NCBI GenBank assembly: GCA_964352815.1
Contig: CAYGTO010000008.1
Location: forward strand, 33,549-97,548
Origin: CAYGTO01 sp964352815
GTDB lineage: Bacteria > Pseudomonadota > Alphaproteobacteria > Rickettsiales > UBA3002
Reading direction: 5' to 3'
DNA: 64,000 nt
Positions 17,141 through 26,641 of the stretch are shown piece by piece. The position numbers were made by a program, and so were the translations under genes. The notes beneath the pieces were generated by a model. It was not told where the DNA came from. It was given only the letters and a program-made list of their open reading frames with translations, and ran no database searches. Numbering within the stretch: position 1 is the stretch's first letter; the number at the start of each line of letters is the position of its first letter.

Positions 17141-17995
17141 ATGCGTACCTCATTAACAATCCTTCTTCTAACATCGCTTGCACTGGTCGCATGCAGCGCG
17201 ATCCCAGGGCGTGTTCAGCAAGCACATCAGCTTGCGGCTTCCGAACAGTTTGCCGTTCACTATTATACGGCTGCCTCACTCCCCATGGTCGGTTTCTCAC
17301 GCTATACTAAAAAAGCGAAAGTACTGCGCGTCTATATTGAGGGGGATGGTTTTGCATGGGAAAATCGTTCAACGCCTTCGACGAATCCGACGCCGACGGA
17401 ACCTCTTACCTTCGAGCTCGCCGCTAAAGACCCGTCTGGGAACCTGCTATATTTAGGTCGCCCGTGCCAGTATATAGAAGACTATTCACAGCATGCTGAT
17501 TGTCAAAACCCACGTTATTGGACGAGTCATCGTTTTGCTCCCGTAGTAATCGAGCGGATGAGTCAGATCATTGACAATGAAAAGCAAAAGAGTGGTGCAT
17601 CCTCTATAGAGCTAGTCGGCTACTCAGGCGGTGGGGCGATTGCAGTCCTACTCGCTTCCATGCGGGATGATGTGGCAAGTATTGTAACGGTAGCGGGAAA
17701 TCTCGACCATGTCGCGCTGAACCGCTATCACAACGTCTCGCCTTTGCGTGGCTCTCTGAATCCAATAGATGTGGTGCAGAAAGTGTCACATATCCCCCAG
17801 CGACATTTCATTGGGGCAGATGACCCGTTGATTCTTGAGAGGTTTGCACTAGGTTATCGTAACAAAATGACCGACCGAAGATGCACACAGATCATCAATG
17901 TACCCAACGTAACGCATGAAGAGGGCTGGGTTGAGCAATGGAGCACGCTGATACAGCGTTATTCCCCGCGCTGCCAAGTATCCGACGAGCTGTGA
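17141..17995 (+). CDS. Lipoprotein with alpha/beta-hydrolase fold
   Basis: This 284-residue protein has a lipoprotein signal (MRTSLTILLLTSLALVACS) with Cys in the lipobox LVAC. It also has an alpha/beta-hydrolase nucleophile elbow G-Y-S-G-G-G (LVGYSGGGAIAVLLAS). A downstream Asp (FIGADDPLIL) and His (VPNVTHEEGW) complete a plausible Ser-Asp-His triad. The substrate is unknown. An in-frame start at 17075 would read through the terminator hairpin, so ATG 17141 is preferred. The gene ends 15 bp before the left repeat of the integrated element. Confidence 0.8.
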   Translation: MRTSLTILLLTSLALVACSAIPGRVQQAHQLAASEQFAVHYYTAASLPMVGFSRYTKKAKVLRVYIEGDGFAWENRSTPSTNPTPTEPLTFELAAKDPSGNLLYLGRPCQYIEDYSQHADCQNPRYWTSHRFAPVVIERMSQIIDNEKQKSGASSIELVGYSGGGAIAVLLASMRDDVASIVTVAGNLDHVALNRYHNVSPLRGSLNPIDVVQKVSHIPQRHFIGADDPLILERFALGYRNKMTDRRCTQIINVPNVTHEEGWVEQWSTLIQRYSPRCQVSDEL

Positions 17996-18010
17996 AAGAA
18001 ATAATAGGAC

Positions 18011-18027
18011 GTCAAGAATGGCGCGCC
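18011..18027. repeat. Left attachment-site repeat of the element
   Basis: A 17-bp sequence identical to 35712-35728. It is flanked on the left by chromosome (after the lipoprotein hydrolase gene) and on the right by 26 open codons that continue the recombinase frame. It contains a copy of the tRNA 3' end, including CCA, but no tRNA body. Confidence 0.85.
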
Positions 18028-18108
18028 GTGGTTGACGCACTTCGAACCCTACCGGAATTACGGCTGGTTGTTTTGCGGTTTCCGGAATGGAAAAACACCG
18101 AGCTATAA
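18028..18108 (+). other. Orphan recombinase tail codons (would be rejoined on excision)
   Basis: Read in the frame set by CAA GAA TGG CGC GCC of the repeat, this segment gives 26 codons, beginning VVDALRTLPELRLVV and ending FPEWKNTEL, then TAA at 18106-18108. It has no start of its own. If the two repeats recombine, it is joined in frame to the serine recombinase at 35728. The segment then ends 8 bp before the stop of the convergent transglutaminase gene. Confidence 0.6.
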
Positions 18109-18116
18109 AAAGGTAT

Positions 18117-21100
18117 TTAAAGAAACCGCAAATCAAGCGTATGAGGAAATTCTGAGTTTTTCTCGGCAGATGGGATAGTGATTTTGCCGGGCGTATGCCC
18201 CATCGCCTCGAAGCGGGCGAGTCTTCGGCCTTCGGCTTCGTTTTCATTGACGGGAAACGTCTCGTGCGCCCGCCCACCGGGATGGGTAACGTGATAGGTG
18301 CACCCGCCCAATGATCTACCCTGCGCGATGTCTATTACATCAAATACCAATGGCGCATTGATAGGCAGTTTCGGATGCAAACTGGATGGCTGTGACCATG
18401 CCTTGAAGCGTACTCCGGCTACCTGCACGCCATGTTCTGCCGTTTGCATCAGCGGCAAACGTCGCCCGTTACATGCTACGATATGGCGGCCTTCAACTAA
18501 ACCGCTTGCCGTCACCTGCACACGCTCCACCGTAGCATCAACCGAACGGCTGACGCCAACGCCAACCGGCTCTTCACCCATCACCGGCCATGGCTCCAAC
18601 GCTGAATGGACGCAGAGTGTTGCCTCACCGATTTGCGCCGCTCCACATTCAGGAAAACGGAAGGCGAAGAACGGCGTAAACCATTCTTGTTTGAGGTTAT
18701 ATCCGCCGAGTTTCAGTGTATGCAGTACATCACTAAAGTCTTCCCGTATATAATGCGGGAGCATGAATTTATCGTGTAAGCGCGTCCCCCAACGAATTAG
18801 TTTTCCTGTATAGGGCGTTTTCCAGAAATGGGCGATGCAGGCACGCAGCAGCAACGATTGCACGAGGTTCATTTGCGGATGTGGGGTCATCTCGAAGCCG
18901 CGCATTTCCAGCAGCCCAAGCCTGCCACGTTCACTATCAGGGCTGTACAGCTTGTCAATACAGAATTCAGCGCGGTGGGTATTGCCGGTGAGGTCAACCA
19001 GCAGGTTGCGAAACAAACGATCAACCAGCCATGGTGGCACTTCTCCCTTTTCAGGGATTTGCTGAAAAGCGATTTCCAGCTCATAGAGCGCATCGTTCCG
19101 CGCTTCATCAATACGTGGTGATTGGCTGGTCGGGCCAATATACATACCCGCAAACAGATAGGAAAGCGACGGATGATTCTGCCAGAAACTCACCAGTGAA
19201 CGCAGCAAATCAGGGCGGCGCAGGAACGGGCTATCAGCAGGGTTCATCGCGCCCATGACGATATGGTTGCCACCGCCCGTACCAACACGCCTGCCATCGA
19301 GCATAAATTTTTCGGTGGAAAGCCGTGCTTGTCGCGCTTCTTCGTAAACCGTATTGCTGATGGTTTTGAGTTCTTTCCAATCGGCAGCAGGTTGCACGTT
19401 AATTTCAATCACACCGGGATCGGGAGTCACGCTGAAATGTGACATGCGCCCGTCAGCAGGGGGTGTATAGCCTTCCAATACGATGGGGGTTTTTAATTCC
19501 GAGGCCACCGATTCAATCACAGCGATCAGTTCAACAAAATGCTCCGCCCACGCCACCGGCGGCAGGAACAAATGCAACACACCGCCGCGCACTTCGGCAC
19601 ACAAGGCGGAGCGAATGAGGCCGTTTGGGTCTTTTTTGAAAAGCGTGTCGTCTGCTTTGCTGGCGAACGATTCTTTCAGTACTGCAACTTTTGGTAATTT
19701 CTCCGTCACTTCGAACACGCTGCGTTCTGGAATGATTTCCTCTTTGGCCTCTTTTGGTGACGGAAGGCTGGCCAGCGGCAGGCGCAATCCTATCGGAGAA
19801 TCGCCAGTAAGCAGCACCATATGCGGGCTTTTGAACTGCCACTTGTTACTGATCCAGCGATTGCGGCGATGTGAGTAATGTAATGGCAAAGCAAAACCCA
19901 CTGGCTCATTGAGGTTTTGATCCATCAATGCTTGCAGGCGTTCGCGCTCACGCTTTTCAAACACATCCGCTTCCATCATTTCATCTGTGAGCGGTAGTGT
20001 GCGTTCTTTCCACAAATAATAGGGCGTATCCTCGCGTGCTGGTACTATGTAAGAGGCAGGAATGCCTAATGTTTCAGCCAGCTTGTTTAAAAAACCTTCT
20101 GCTGTTTTTATTGTGTGTTTTAGCGACGTATCAGGATCAGCCAGCAGTTTGCGTTCCTGCCATACCGGCTCGCCATCTTTGCGCCAGAAGCACGGCATTG
20201 CCCAGCGCGGGAGTATTTCGCCCGGATACCATTTGCCTTGCGTGAACATGGTGAGTCCGCCGGGTGCGAAATGCTCGCGAAGGCGGTACAGCATATCTTT
20301 TCCAAGCGGCTTTTTATCTCCGCCAAGAGCATCATAATGCCATGCCATATGTTCACGGTCGCCCAGCGAGACAAACGTTGGCTCGCCGCCCATCGTTAGG
20401 CGAACATCTTGTTTTTTGAGTGCGGCATCCACCTTGTTGCCCAGCGCATCAATGGCCTGCCATTGTTCGTCGGAATAGGGCTTGGTTACACGCGGCGTCT
20501 CGTGGATGCGTGTAATTGTCATTTCATGTTCCAGCGTGGCGGTCACGCCTTCTTCCAGTGTGCCGGTAATCGGCGCAGCGCTGGATGGATTCGGCGTACA
20601 GCACAGCGGAATATGTCCTTCGCCGGTGAATAATCCTGATGTGGGGTCAAGTCCGACCCAGCCAGCGCCGGGAAGATAGACTTCTGTCCATGCGTGCAGG
20701 TCTGTAAAATCGACTTCAGTGCCAGAGGGACCATCTAGTGATTTCACATCCGCCGCAAGCTGGATGAGGTAGCCGGAAGCAAAGCGCGTTGCCAAACCCA
20801 TATGCCTGAGTGCCTGACATAAAAACCACGCCATATCCCGGCAGGAGCCGCTACCAAGCTTCAAGGTTTCTGCGCAGGACTGGATACCCGGTTCCAAACG
20901 CACGGTATAATTTAGCGAGGTACTTAGTTTCTGGTTAATGGCGACCAAAAAATCAATCATGCCTTTTGGTGTGCGGTCTACTTCCTCGATCCATGCCAGC
21001 AATCCCGCATCCTTCTCTTTAATCTCCAGATAAGGCGCGAGTTCTTCCTTTAACCCCGCTTCGTAGGCAAAGGGAAAGTCTTTGGCGTATTCTTCCAGAA

Positions 21101-21380
21101 AAAAATCGAACGGGTTAAATACCCGGATTTCGGTAAGCAGATCGACCTCGATTTTGAATTCTTTGACTTTTTCTGGGAATACGACCTTGCCAAGGAAATT
21201 GCCGAACGGGTCTTGCTGCCAGTTAATGAAATGGTCTTTTGGCATTATTTTCAATGAATAAGACTGGATATGCGAACGTACATGCGGTGCAGGCCGCAGG
21301 CGGATTGTCTGCATACCGAGCGCGACCGGTCTATCGTAGCGGTAATGGGTGACGTGATGTAGGGCGGCAGTAATACTCAT
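18117..21380 (-). CDS. Transglutaminase-like / DUF2126 large protein
   Basis: This 1087-residue protein has two parts. The first 260 or so residues are a transglutaminase/cysteine-protease-like domain with a complete triad: C180 (GSGSCRDMAWF), H229 (DLHAWTEVY) and D245 (GLDPTSG). The rest is DUF2126, which comparative genomics groups with COOH-NH2 ligases of the glutamine-synthetase-like fold. Typical motifs here are RLTMGGEPTFVS and the TGGGNHIVMGA region. Such proteins occur with ATP-grasp and alpha-E genes and are predicted to make or edit peptide amide bonds; no function is proven. ATG 21380 (MSITAALHHVTHY) is preferred to an upstream ATG at 21425. It is divergent from the other cargo genes. 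Confidence 0.88.
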   Translation of the reverse strand: MSITAALHHVTHYRYDRPVALGMQTIRLRPAPHVRSHIQSYSLKIMPKDHFINWQQDPFGNFLGKVVFPEKVKEFKIEVDLLTEIRVFNPFDFFLEEYAKDFPFAYEAGLKEELAPYLEIKEKDAGLLAWIEEVDRTPKGMIDFLVAINQKLSTSLNYTVRLEPGIQSCAETLKLGSGSCRDMAWFLCQALRHMGLATRFASGYLIQLAADVKSLDGPSGTEVDFTDLHAWTEVYLPGAGWVGLDPTSGLFTGEGHIPLCCTPNPSSAAPITGTLEEGVTATLEHEMTITRIHETPRVTKPYSDEQWQAIDALGNKVDAALKKQDVRLTMGGEPTFVSLGDREHMAWHYDALGGDKKPLGKDMLYRLREHFAPGGLTMFTQGKWYPGEILPRWAMPCFWRKDGEPVWQERKLLADPDTSLKHTIKTAEGFLNKLAETLGIPASYIVPAREDTPYYLWKERTLPLTDEMMEADVFEKRERERLQALMDQNLNEPVGFALPLHYSHRRNRWISNKWQFKSPHMVLLTGDSPIGLRLPLASLPSPKEAKEEIIPERSVFEVTEKLPKVAVLKESFASKADDTLFKKDPNGLIRSALCAEVRGGVLHLFLPPVAWAEHFVELIAVIESVASELKTPIVLEGYTPPADGRMSHFSVTPDPGVIEINVQPAADWKELKTISNTVYEEARQARLSTEKFMLDGRRVGTGGGNHIVMGAMNPADSPFLRRPDLLRSLVSFWQNHPSLSYLFAGMYIGPTSQSPRIDEARNDALYELEIAFQQIPEKGEVPPWLVDRLFRNLLVDLTGNTHRAEFCIDKLYSPDSERGRLGLLEMRGFEMTPHPQMNLVQSLLLRACIAHFWKTPYTGKLIRWGTRLHDKFMLPHYIREDFSDVLHTLKLGGYNLKQEWFTPFFAFRFPECGAAQIGEATLCVHSALEPWPVMGEEPVGVGVSRSVDATVERVQVTASGLVEGRHIVACNGRRLPLMQTAEHGVQVAGVRFKAWSQPSSLHPKLPINAPLVFDVIDIAQGRSLGGCTYHVTHPGGRAHETFPVNENEAEGRRLARFEAMGHTPGKITIPSAEKNSEFPHTLDLRFL

Positions 21381-21482
21381 ATCCGGAAAAAACCTTGAAA
21401 TTAAATGTCTTTCGTAATCCAGCATATGCTACTATGCTGTATTTAGCACGAACTAATAACCCATGATTTTTAGGAGCCTTAC

Positions 21483-23336
21483 TTGTTCACGATTCCGCCG
21501 CTTACCAGCGATATTCTGGCCATCAGTTTAGACGGCAAGGGATCACCATCGATCAATCTTAACCTGCCAAACAAAGCGGGCGGAAGCCATTCGCATGGAT
21601 GGGGCTTCGGCTGGTATCCTGAAGACCATTCCTCGGCTATGGTCACAAAAGACCCGGCAGCTCGCGGCGAGCAAGTGTTAGTGGATGCAATTACCGACTG
21701 GTCGAATTTCCGTTCCACCACCTTTTTCTGCAAGGTGCGTGGTGCCAGCAAAGGGTATAACCACACGCAAACTCAGCCTTTTTCGCGCAGTTTTGCCGGA
21801 CGTGACTGGCTGTTCATGCATAACGGTGATGTGGATAAGCTGGAGCTTGAAAAACTCCACGGCAAGAAAACACGGTTACTGGAACCTCTGGGCAGCACCG
21901 ACTCAGAGCTGGCATTTTGCAACCTGTTGACGCAGTTACAGGAAGGTAATGCACGGCGGATTTCCGATGTTGATCCTGAAACGCTGCATTCATGGTTTAA
22001 GCGGTTTGATAGCCTTGGCAGCTCCGACATGTTTTTAAGCGACGGTGACAGCATTGTGTGTTTCCATGGCACACAGTCGCCCAAGCAGATGTACCATACG
22101 CGGATTCAACCGCCGGATAATCAGGATGTTTATGAATCCGAGGCGGCGCGGATTTCCTTAAGCGATCCGCGCGACACCTACCGAACAGCACTGATCGTTA
22201 GCTCCTCGCCCTTTACCGGGGGCGAATGGATGCAGATGCAGCCGGGGCAGATGATCGTGATTCGCCGAGGCGCGATTATCTGGGACAGCGCCCCCGAACA
22301 TCACCAGCCGGTTAAAACCATGCCTTTGTTAGTGGGGCAGCCACAAGCGCAGCAAAAAGCAATGTTCATGGCGCAGTCGCAGGCCGAGCAGTCGCAGGGG
22401 CATATACTGAACGTTCGGGCAATTACCCAGACACCGGAAGGCGCTTCACTTGGCTACCGCTTGTTTGAGGTGACGCACAGCACGCATTATGAATATACGG
22501 AGGCGGTGCAACACAGCACACATACGTTCAGGTTGCAACCAACCGACGATCCGATTCAGGAAGTGGTAACTTCCAAGCTGGCCATTTCATCACCGGCAGA
22601 AGAAATCCAATATGAGGATGTGTTCGGTAATCAGGCGATTCACTGCATTATCGACCAACCCTATACTAAACTGTCCGTTGAAGCGACCAGCCGCGTCAAG
22701 ATTTTCGCCGCACCGCCGGACGATCATAGCCTGTCGCGCCGCCAGACTTCTATTCCGCTGGTGTGGATGCCATGGCAGCGGCAAATGATGATGCCCTATC
22801 TGTTGCCCACGGAACTGCCCGAATCGCAGCTAACCGAACTGACCGAATATGCGATGAGTTTTGTCGAGCGCAACGATTATCATCTCCTCAAAACTATCGA
22901 GGACATGAATGTCAGCATCTACCGCGACTATAAATATGTTTCCGGCAGTACCTCACTCAATACCACCCCGTTTGAGGTCTATACCTCGCGTCAGGGCGTG
23001 TGTCAGGATTTTGCCAATTTATTTATCTGCATGGCGCGACTACTTGGCATTCCAGCGCGATATCGTATGGGTTATATTTATACCGGTGCGAATTACGCCA
23101 ATAAGATTCAATCGGATGCCTCGCACGCATGGGCTGAGGTCTATCTGCCCTATGTCGGCTGGCGTGGATTTGACCCCACCAACGGCTGTGCGGTAGCGCA
23201 GGATCACATCCGCGTTGCCTGCGGGCGCAATTACCGCGACGCGACACCAACTTCCGGCACCATCTATAAAGGCGGCGGGACAGAAACTCTCACCATTGAC
23301 GTAAAAATGCGTGAGATAACAGAATCATCATCTTAA
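21483..23336 (+). CDS. Class II glutamine amidotransferase-like / transglutaminase fusion
   Basis: This 617-residue fusion has an N-terminal GATase-II-like domain (about 1-290) with HGWGFGWYPED, FMHNGDVDKLE and GSTDSELAF, all typical of the family. A C-terminal transglutaminase domain (about 325-610) has C507 (QGVCQDFANLF), H548 (SDASHAWAEVY) and D564 (GFDPTNG). The N-terminal Cys nucleophile expected right after Met is absent: the protein starts MFTIPPLTSDILAIS, and Ser9 aligns best with the missing Cys. An in-frame stop at 21471 rules out a longer N-terminus. The TTG start at 21483 has AGGAG 6 nt upstream. It begins the ATP-grasp/alpha-E operon. Confidence 0.85.
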   Translation: MFTIPPLTSDILAISLDGKGSPSINLNLPNKAGGSHSHGWGFGWYPEDHSSAMVTKDPAARGEQVLVDAITDWSNFRSTTFFCKVRGASKGYNHTQTQPFSRSFAGRDWLFMHNGDVDKLELEKLHGKKTRLLEPLGSTDSELAFCNLLTQLQEGNARRISDVDPETLHSWFKRFDSLGSSDMFLSDGDSIVCFHGTQSPKQMYHTRIQPPDNQDVYESEAARISLSDPRDTYRTALIVSSSPFTGGEWMQMQPGQMIVIRRGAIIWDSAPEHHQPVKTMPLLVGQPQAQQKAMFMAQSQAEQSQGHILNVRAITQTPEGASLGYRLFEVTHSTHYEYTEAVQHSTHTFRLQPTDDPIQEVVTSKLAISSPAEEIQYEDVFGNQAIHCIIDQPYTKLSVEATSRVKIFAAPPDDHSLSRRQTSIPLVWMPWQRQMMMPYLLPTELPESQLTELTEYAMSFVERNDYHLLKTIEDMNVSIYRDYKYVSGSTSLNTTPFEVYTSRQGVCQDFANLFICMARLLGIPARYRMGYIYTGANYANKIQSDASHAWAEVYLPYVGWRGFDPTNGCAVAQDHIRVACGRNYRDATPTSGTIYKGGGTETLTIDVKMREITESSS

Positions 23337-23353
23337 ACAGGGAGGGATCGGAA

Positions 23354-24832
23354 GTGAATTTTAAGAATTACGATCCGGAAGGGTTCTACGATGAATTGTT
23401 TGCGCTGGATGGTACTCCGCGTGACGAAGTGAGGCCACTCATTGAACGTATTAATGCGTTGCCTGCGAAGGATTTGCGCCGCCGCCAGAAAGCCGCCGAA
23501 CGTGCACTTTACCAGCAGGGCATTACCTTCAGCGTCTATGGTGACAAAAAAGGCAATGAGAAAATCATGCCTTTCGACATCCTGCCTCGCGTTGTGACAG
23601 CGGCAGAATGGGAGGTGCTGGAACGTGGCATGAAACAGCGCATCAAGGCGTTGAACCTGTTCATTGACGATATTTATAACGACCAGAAAATCCTCAAAGA
23701 CAATGTGATTCCCAAAGAACTGGTATTGTCTTCCGAATGTTATCTCAAGCAATGCAAGGGGTTGTCCCCCCCCAAAGGTATCTGGATTCACATCACTGGC
23801 ACCGACTTGGTACGCGACGGCGACGGCACGTTTTACGTGCTGGAGGATAACCTGCGCTGCCCGTCCGGTATTTCTTATGTGCTGCAAAACCGCTCTATTC
23901 AAAAACGCACCTTGCCCAAGGCATTTCAGGAGATGCGCACGCGCCCCGTCTCTGATTACGGCGATCATCTTTACGCCGCCTTACGCTATGCCGCGCCGGA
24001 GGGAGTGGATGATCCGAACGTGATTGTACTCACGCCGGGTATCTACAATTCCGCCTATTACGAGCACAGCTTTCTCGCCCAGCAGATGGGCGTGCCGCTG
24101 GCGCAAGGCTCCGACCTCACCATCATCGACGATCACGTGATGCTGCGTACCACGCGCGGGTTTGAAAAGGTAGACGTCATCTACCGCCGTATCGATGATG
24201 CGTTTCTCGACCCCAAAGTGTTTAACAAAGACTCGCTGCTGGGCGTTCCCGGTATTATGGAGGCGTTTCGTAAAGGCAATGTCACACTGGCCAACGCGCC
24301 GGGAACCGGTATCGCTGACGACAAGGCGATTTACGCCTATGTGCCGCAAATTATCAAATACTATCTGGATGAAGAGCCGATTATCGCCAACGTGCCGACC
24401 TATATCTGCGACGATGAAAAAGACCGTAAGTATGTACTCGCCAATCTGGAGAAGCTGGTGGTTAAAGCGGTGAATCTTTCCGGTGGATATGGGATGCTGA
24501 TTGGGCCAAAATCGACCAAAGCAGAACAAAAAGAATTCGCAGAAAAGATTAAGGCGAACCCGCGCGATTATATTGCTCAGCCCACGCTGGCACTGTCGCG
24601 TACCCCCACCATCGTTGGTGATACTATCGAAGGGCGGCATGTCGATTTCCGTCCCTATATCCTCTACGGTGAAGATATTTTTGTGCTTCCCGGAGGACTC
24701 ACCCGCGTGGCGCTAACCAAAGGCTCGCTGGTAGTCAATTCCTCGCAGGGCGGTGGCAGCAAGGATACCTGGGTGCTGGGGGATGAAAAGCGCAGCATGG
24801 ATGATATTATGGGGAGTATGCCCGATGCTTAG
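23354..24832 (+). CDS. Circularly permuted ATP-grasp type 2 protein (DUF404/DUF407)
   Basis: This 492-residue protein has the diagnostic features of the permuted ATP-grasp family: LEDNLRCPSGISYVLQNR (about residues 177-194), PGIYNSAYYEHSFLAQQMG, DVIYRRIDDAFLDP and VKAVNLSGGYGMLIGP near the nucleotide site. ATP-grasp enzymes join a carboxylate to an amine through an acyl phosphate. This branch is predicted, not proven, to form peptide-like bonds. It starts at GTG 23354 after GGAGG (23341-23345) and overlaps the alpha-E gene by 8 nt, indicating coupled translation. Confidence 0.92.
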   Translation: MNFKNYDPEGFYDELFALDGTPRDEVRPLIERINALPAKDLRRRQKAAERALYQQGITFSVYGDKKGNEKIMPFDILPRVVTAAEWEVLERGMKQRIKALNLFIDDIYNDQKILKDNVIPKELVLSSECYLKQCKGLSPPKGIWIHITGTDLVRDGDGTFYVLEDNLRCPSGISYVLQNRSIQKRTLPKAFQEMRTRPVSDYGDHLYAALRYAAPEGVDDPNVIVLTPGIYNSAYYEHSFLAQQMGVPLAQGSDLTIIDDHVMLRTTRGFEKVDVIYRRIDDAFLDPKVFNKDSLLGVPGIMEAFRKGNVTLANAPGTGIADDKAIYAYVPQIIKYYLDEEPIIANVPTYICDDEKDRKYVLANLEKLVVKAVNLSGGYGMLIGPKSTKAEQKEFAEKIKANPRDYIAQPTLALSRTPTIVGDTIEGRHVDFRPYILYGEDIFVLPGGLTRVALTKGSLVVNSSQGGGSKDTWVLGDEKRSMDDIMGSMPDA

Positions 24833-25799
24833 TCGTGTTGCCAGTTCGATTTATTGGATGAGCCGCTATCTGGAGCGTGCCGATAATGTTGCGCGGTTCA
24901 TCGATGTGAACTCTCGCCTGATTCTGGATATGGGCTGGGAGCGTGAAACCGCACAGTGGGAGCCGCTGGTGCGCACCTCTGGTGATGAAGCGGATTTCAA
25001 AAAACGATACACGGAATATGACGAGAAAAGCGTTGTGCATTTCCTGACTTTCGACGACAAAAACCCCAATTCGATTCTCTCCTGCATCCAGAACGCCCGT
25101 GAGAACGCCCGCACTGTGCGCGAAGTCATTTCCTCGGAAATATGGGAAACTATCAATGCGCTTTATCATCTGATGGAGAAGCATAGCCGTAAGCGAAAAA
25201 TCGACGATCTTCAGGAGGTTTTTTCACAGATACATAGTGCAAGTCACCTGATTGCAGGTCTGATCGAAAACACCATGTCGCACGGCGAAGGCTGGCATTT
25301 TTCGCGTGTGGGCAGGCTTCTGGAACGCGCCGATAAAACAGCGCGGATGCTGGATGTAAAGTATTTTCTGCTCCTGCCCAGCGCCGATTATTTTGATTCG
25401 CCCTACGATACCGTCGAATGGGGTGCTGTGCTGAAATCCGTTAGCGGTTTCGAAATGTACCGCAAGCAGTTTCATCGGGCCAATTATCGGCATGTCACGC
25501 AGTTTCTGATTCTCGACCCGCATTTCCCACGTGCCATTCACTATTGTGTCAACACCGCCGCTCGGTCGCTCGGATACATCACCGACATACTGGGAGTTAC
25601 GGTTCCAGCCACAAAAGAAATGGCGACGCTGAAATCTGCTCTGGATGATACGGATATCGACACCATTCTGGAAAAAGGCCTGCACGGTTTTGTCGATGTT
25701 TTTCAGTTTAATCTGAATGTCGTCGATGATGCGCTTTATCGATCATTCTTTGCGCTGGAAAAGGTTGAATCCAAACAAATTCAGAGCATGACAAGCTAA
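24825..25799 (+). CDS. Alpha-E domain protein (DUF403)
   Basis: This 324-residue helical protein starts MLSRVASSIYWMSRYLERADN, the canonical alpha-E N-terminus. It has a second ERADKTARMLDVKY motif in the middle (about residues 168-182), giving the internal duplication seen in the family. It normally travels with the permuted ATP-grasp and transglutaminase genes, as it does here, and is thought to be an accessory or catalytic partner in amide-bond chemistry. ATG 24825 overlaps the ATP-grasp stop by 8 nt. A longer frame from 24753 is a shadow of the upstream gene. Confidence 0.92.
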   Translation: MLSRVASSIYWMSRYLERADNVARFIDVNSRLILDMGWERETAQWEPLVRTSGDEADFKKRYTEYDEKSVVHFLTFDDKNPNSILSCIQNARENARTVREVISSEIWETINALYHLMEKHSRKRKIDDLQEVFSQIHSASHLIAGLIENTMSHGEGWHFSRVGRLLERADKTARMLDVKYFLLLPSADYFDSPYDTVEWGAVLKSVSGFEMYRKQFHRANYRHVTQFLILDPHFPRAIHYCVNTAARSLGYITDILGVTVPATKEMATLKSALDDTDIDTILEKGLHGFVDVFQFNLNVVDDALYRSFFALEKVESKQIQSMTS

Positions 25800-25806
25800 A
25801 AAAGCG

Positions 25807-26637
25807 CTATATAGCAAGTGTCTCAATATCTATGTCGCCGTTTCTGATGGATGCAAATGAGGATTTCGGCATTTCTTCCCAATGTTCGTAAGAGTAATCC
25901 AGCGGCTCGGATACGACGACCACACCATCCGCAGGTATCTTGGCAAAATCGCTGTTGATCTCTCTCATACAGTTGGCATGAGTGGAATAATACTGGCTAT
26001 TGGCCTCTATGCCTTCGGCATACCGCGCCGTGTAAAGTGATTCACCATCGCTAATGGCTAATGAGAGCGTGATTTCAACCGGAATATCCTTTTCCTTACA
26101 AGCACGCGCAAAGCGAGCTATCGTCTTCTCTATCGCTGTTTTGGGGTTGTTTTCCAAGCCATAGGTCAGTGCCAGAAAGAAAAACACTTCGCTATCAGTA
26201 TTACCTTTCACAAATGAATATAACTCCGGTGCAATATCAAATTCAAGATCGCGGCGAATTGTGTCAAATCCGTTCACCCGCCCGTTATGCTGGAACAACC
26301 AGTTTTTATATTTGAACGGATGCGTGTTACTGCGCTGCACCTCTCCCGTTGTTGCCTCACGGATATGCGCCATAAACAAGCCAGATTCGGTCTGGGAGCA
26401 AATGGCATGGATATTTTCGTTACTCCATGCCGGATCGGATACCTTATACAGCCCCGGCTCCTGTTTTTTGCCATACCAGCCAATGCCAAACCCATCGCCA
26501 TTAATAGCTAGAATACTACCATCCGGCTTATACCGCATCTTGGTATTTAGGCTCTGCGCCACCAGCGAATGCTCCGGGCGTGTTACCAGCATATCCATGT
26601 AAATGGGCTTTCCAATATAAGCTATCCAGCGGCACAT
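25807..26637 (-). CDS. Class II glutamine amidotransferase (YafJ-like)
   Basis: This 276-residue Ntn-hydrolase begins MCRWIAYIGKPI, with the nucleophile Cys directly after Met. It has GDGFGIGWYGKK, FQHNGRVNGFD and the NTDSEVFFFLA segment, so the glutaminase-type active site looks complete. This contrasts with the fused amidotransferase at 21483, whose Cys is missing. It lies convergent to the alpha-E gene (gap 7 bp) and downstream of the DUF389 gene by 4 bp, so it is probably co-transcribed with the latter. The substrate is unknown. Confidence 0.9.
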   Translation of the reverse strand: MCRWIAYIGKPIYMDMLVTRPEHSLVAQSLNTKMRYKPDGSILAINGDGFGIGWYGKKQEPGLYKVSDPAWSNENIHAICSQTESGLFMAHIREATTGEVQRSNTHPFKYKNWLFQHNGRVNGFDTIRRDLEFDIAPELYSFVKGNTDSEVFFFLALTYGLENNPKTAIEKTIARFARACKEKDIPVEITLSLAISDGESLYTARYAEGIEANSQYYSTHANCMREINSDFAKIPADGVVVVSEPLDYSYEHWEEMPKSSFASIRNGDIDIETLAI

Positions 26638-26641
26638 AGTG

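Noticed and set aside
17849..18277. Minus-strand ORF across the left end of the element
   Set aside because: It crosses the integration boundary and overlaps two real genes; no recognisable product.
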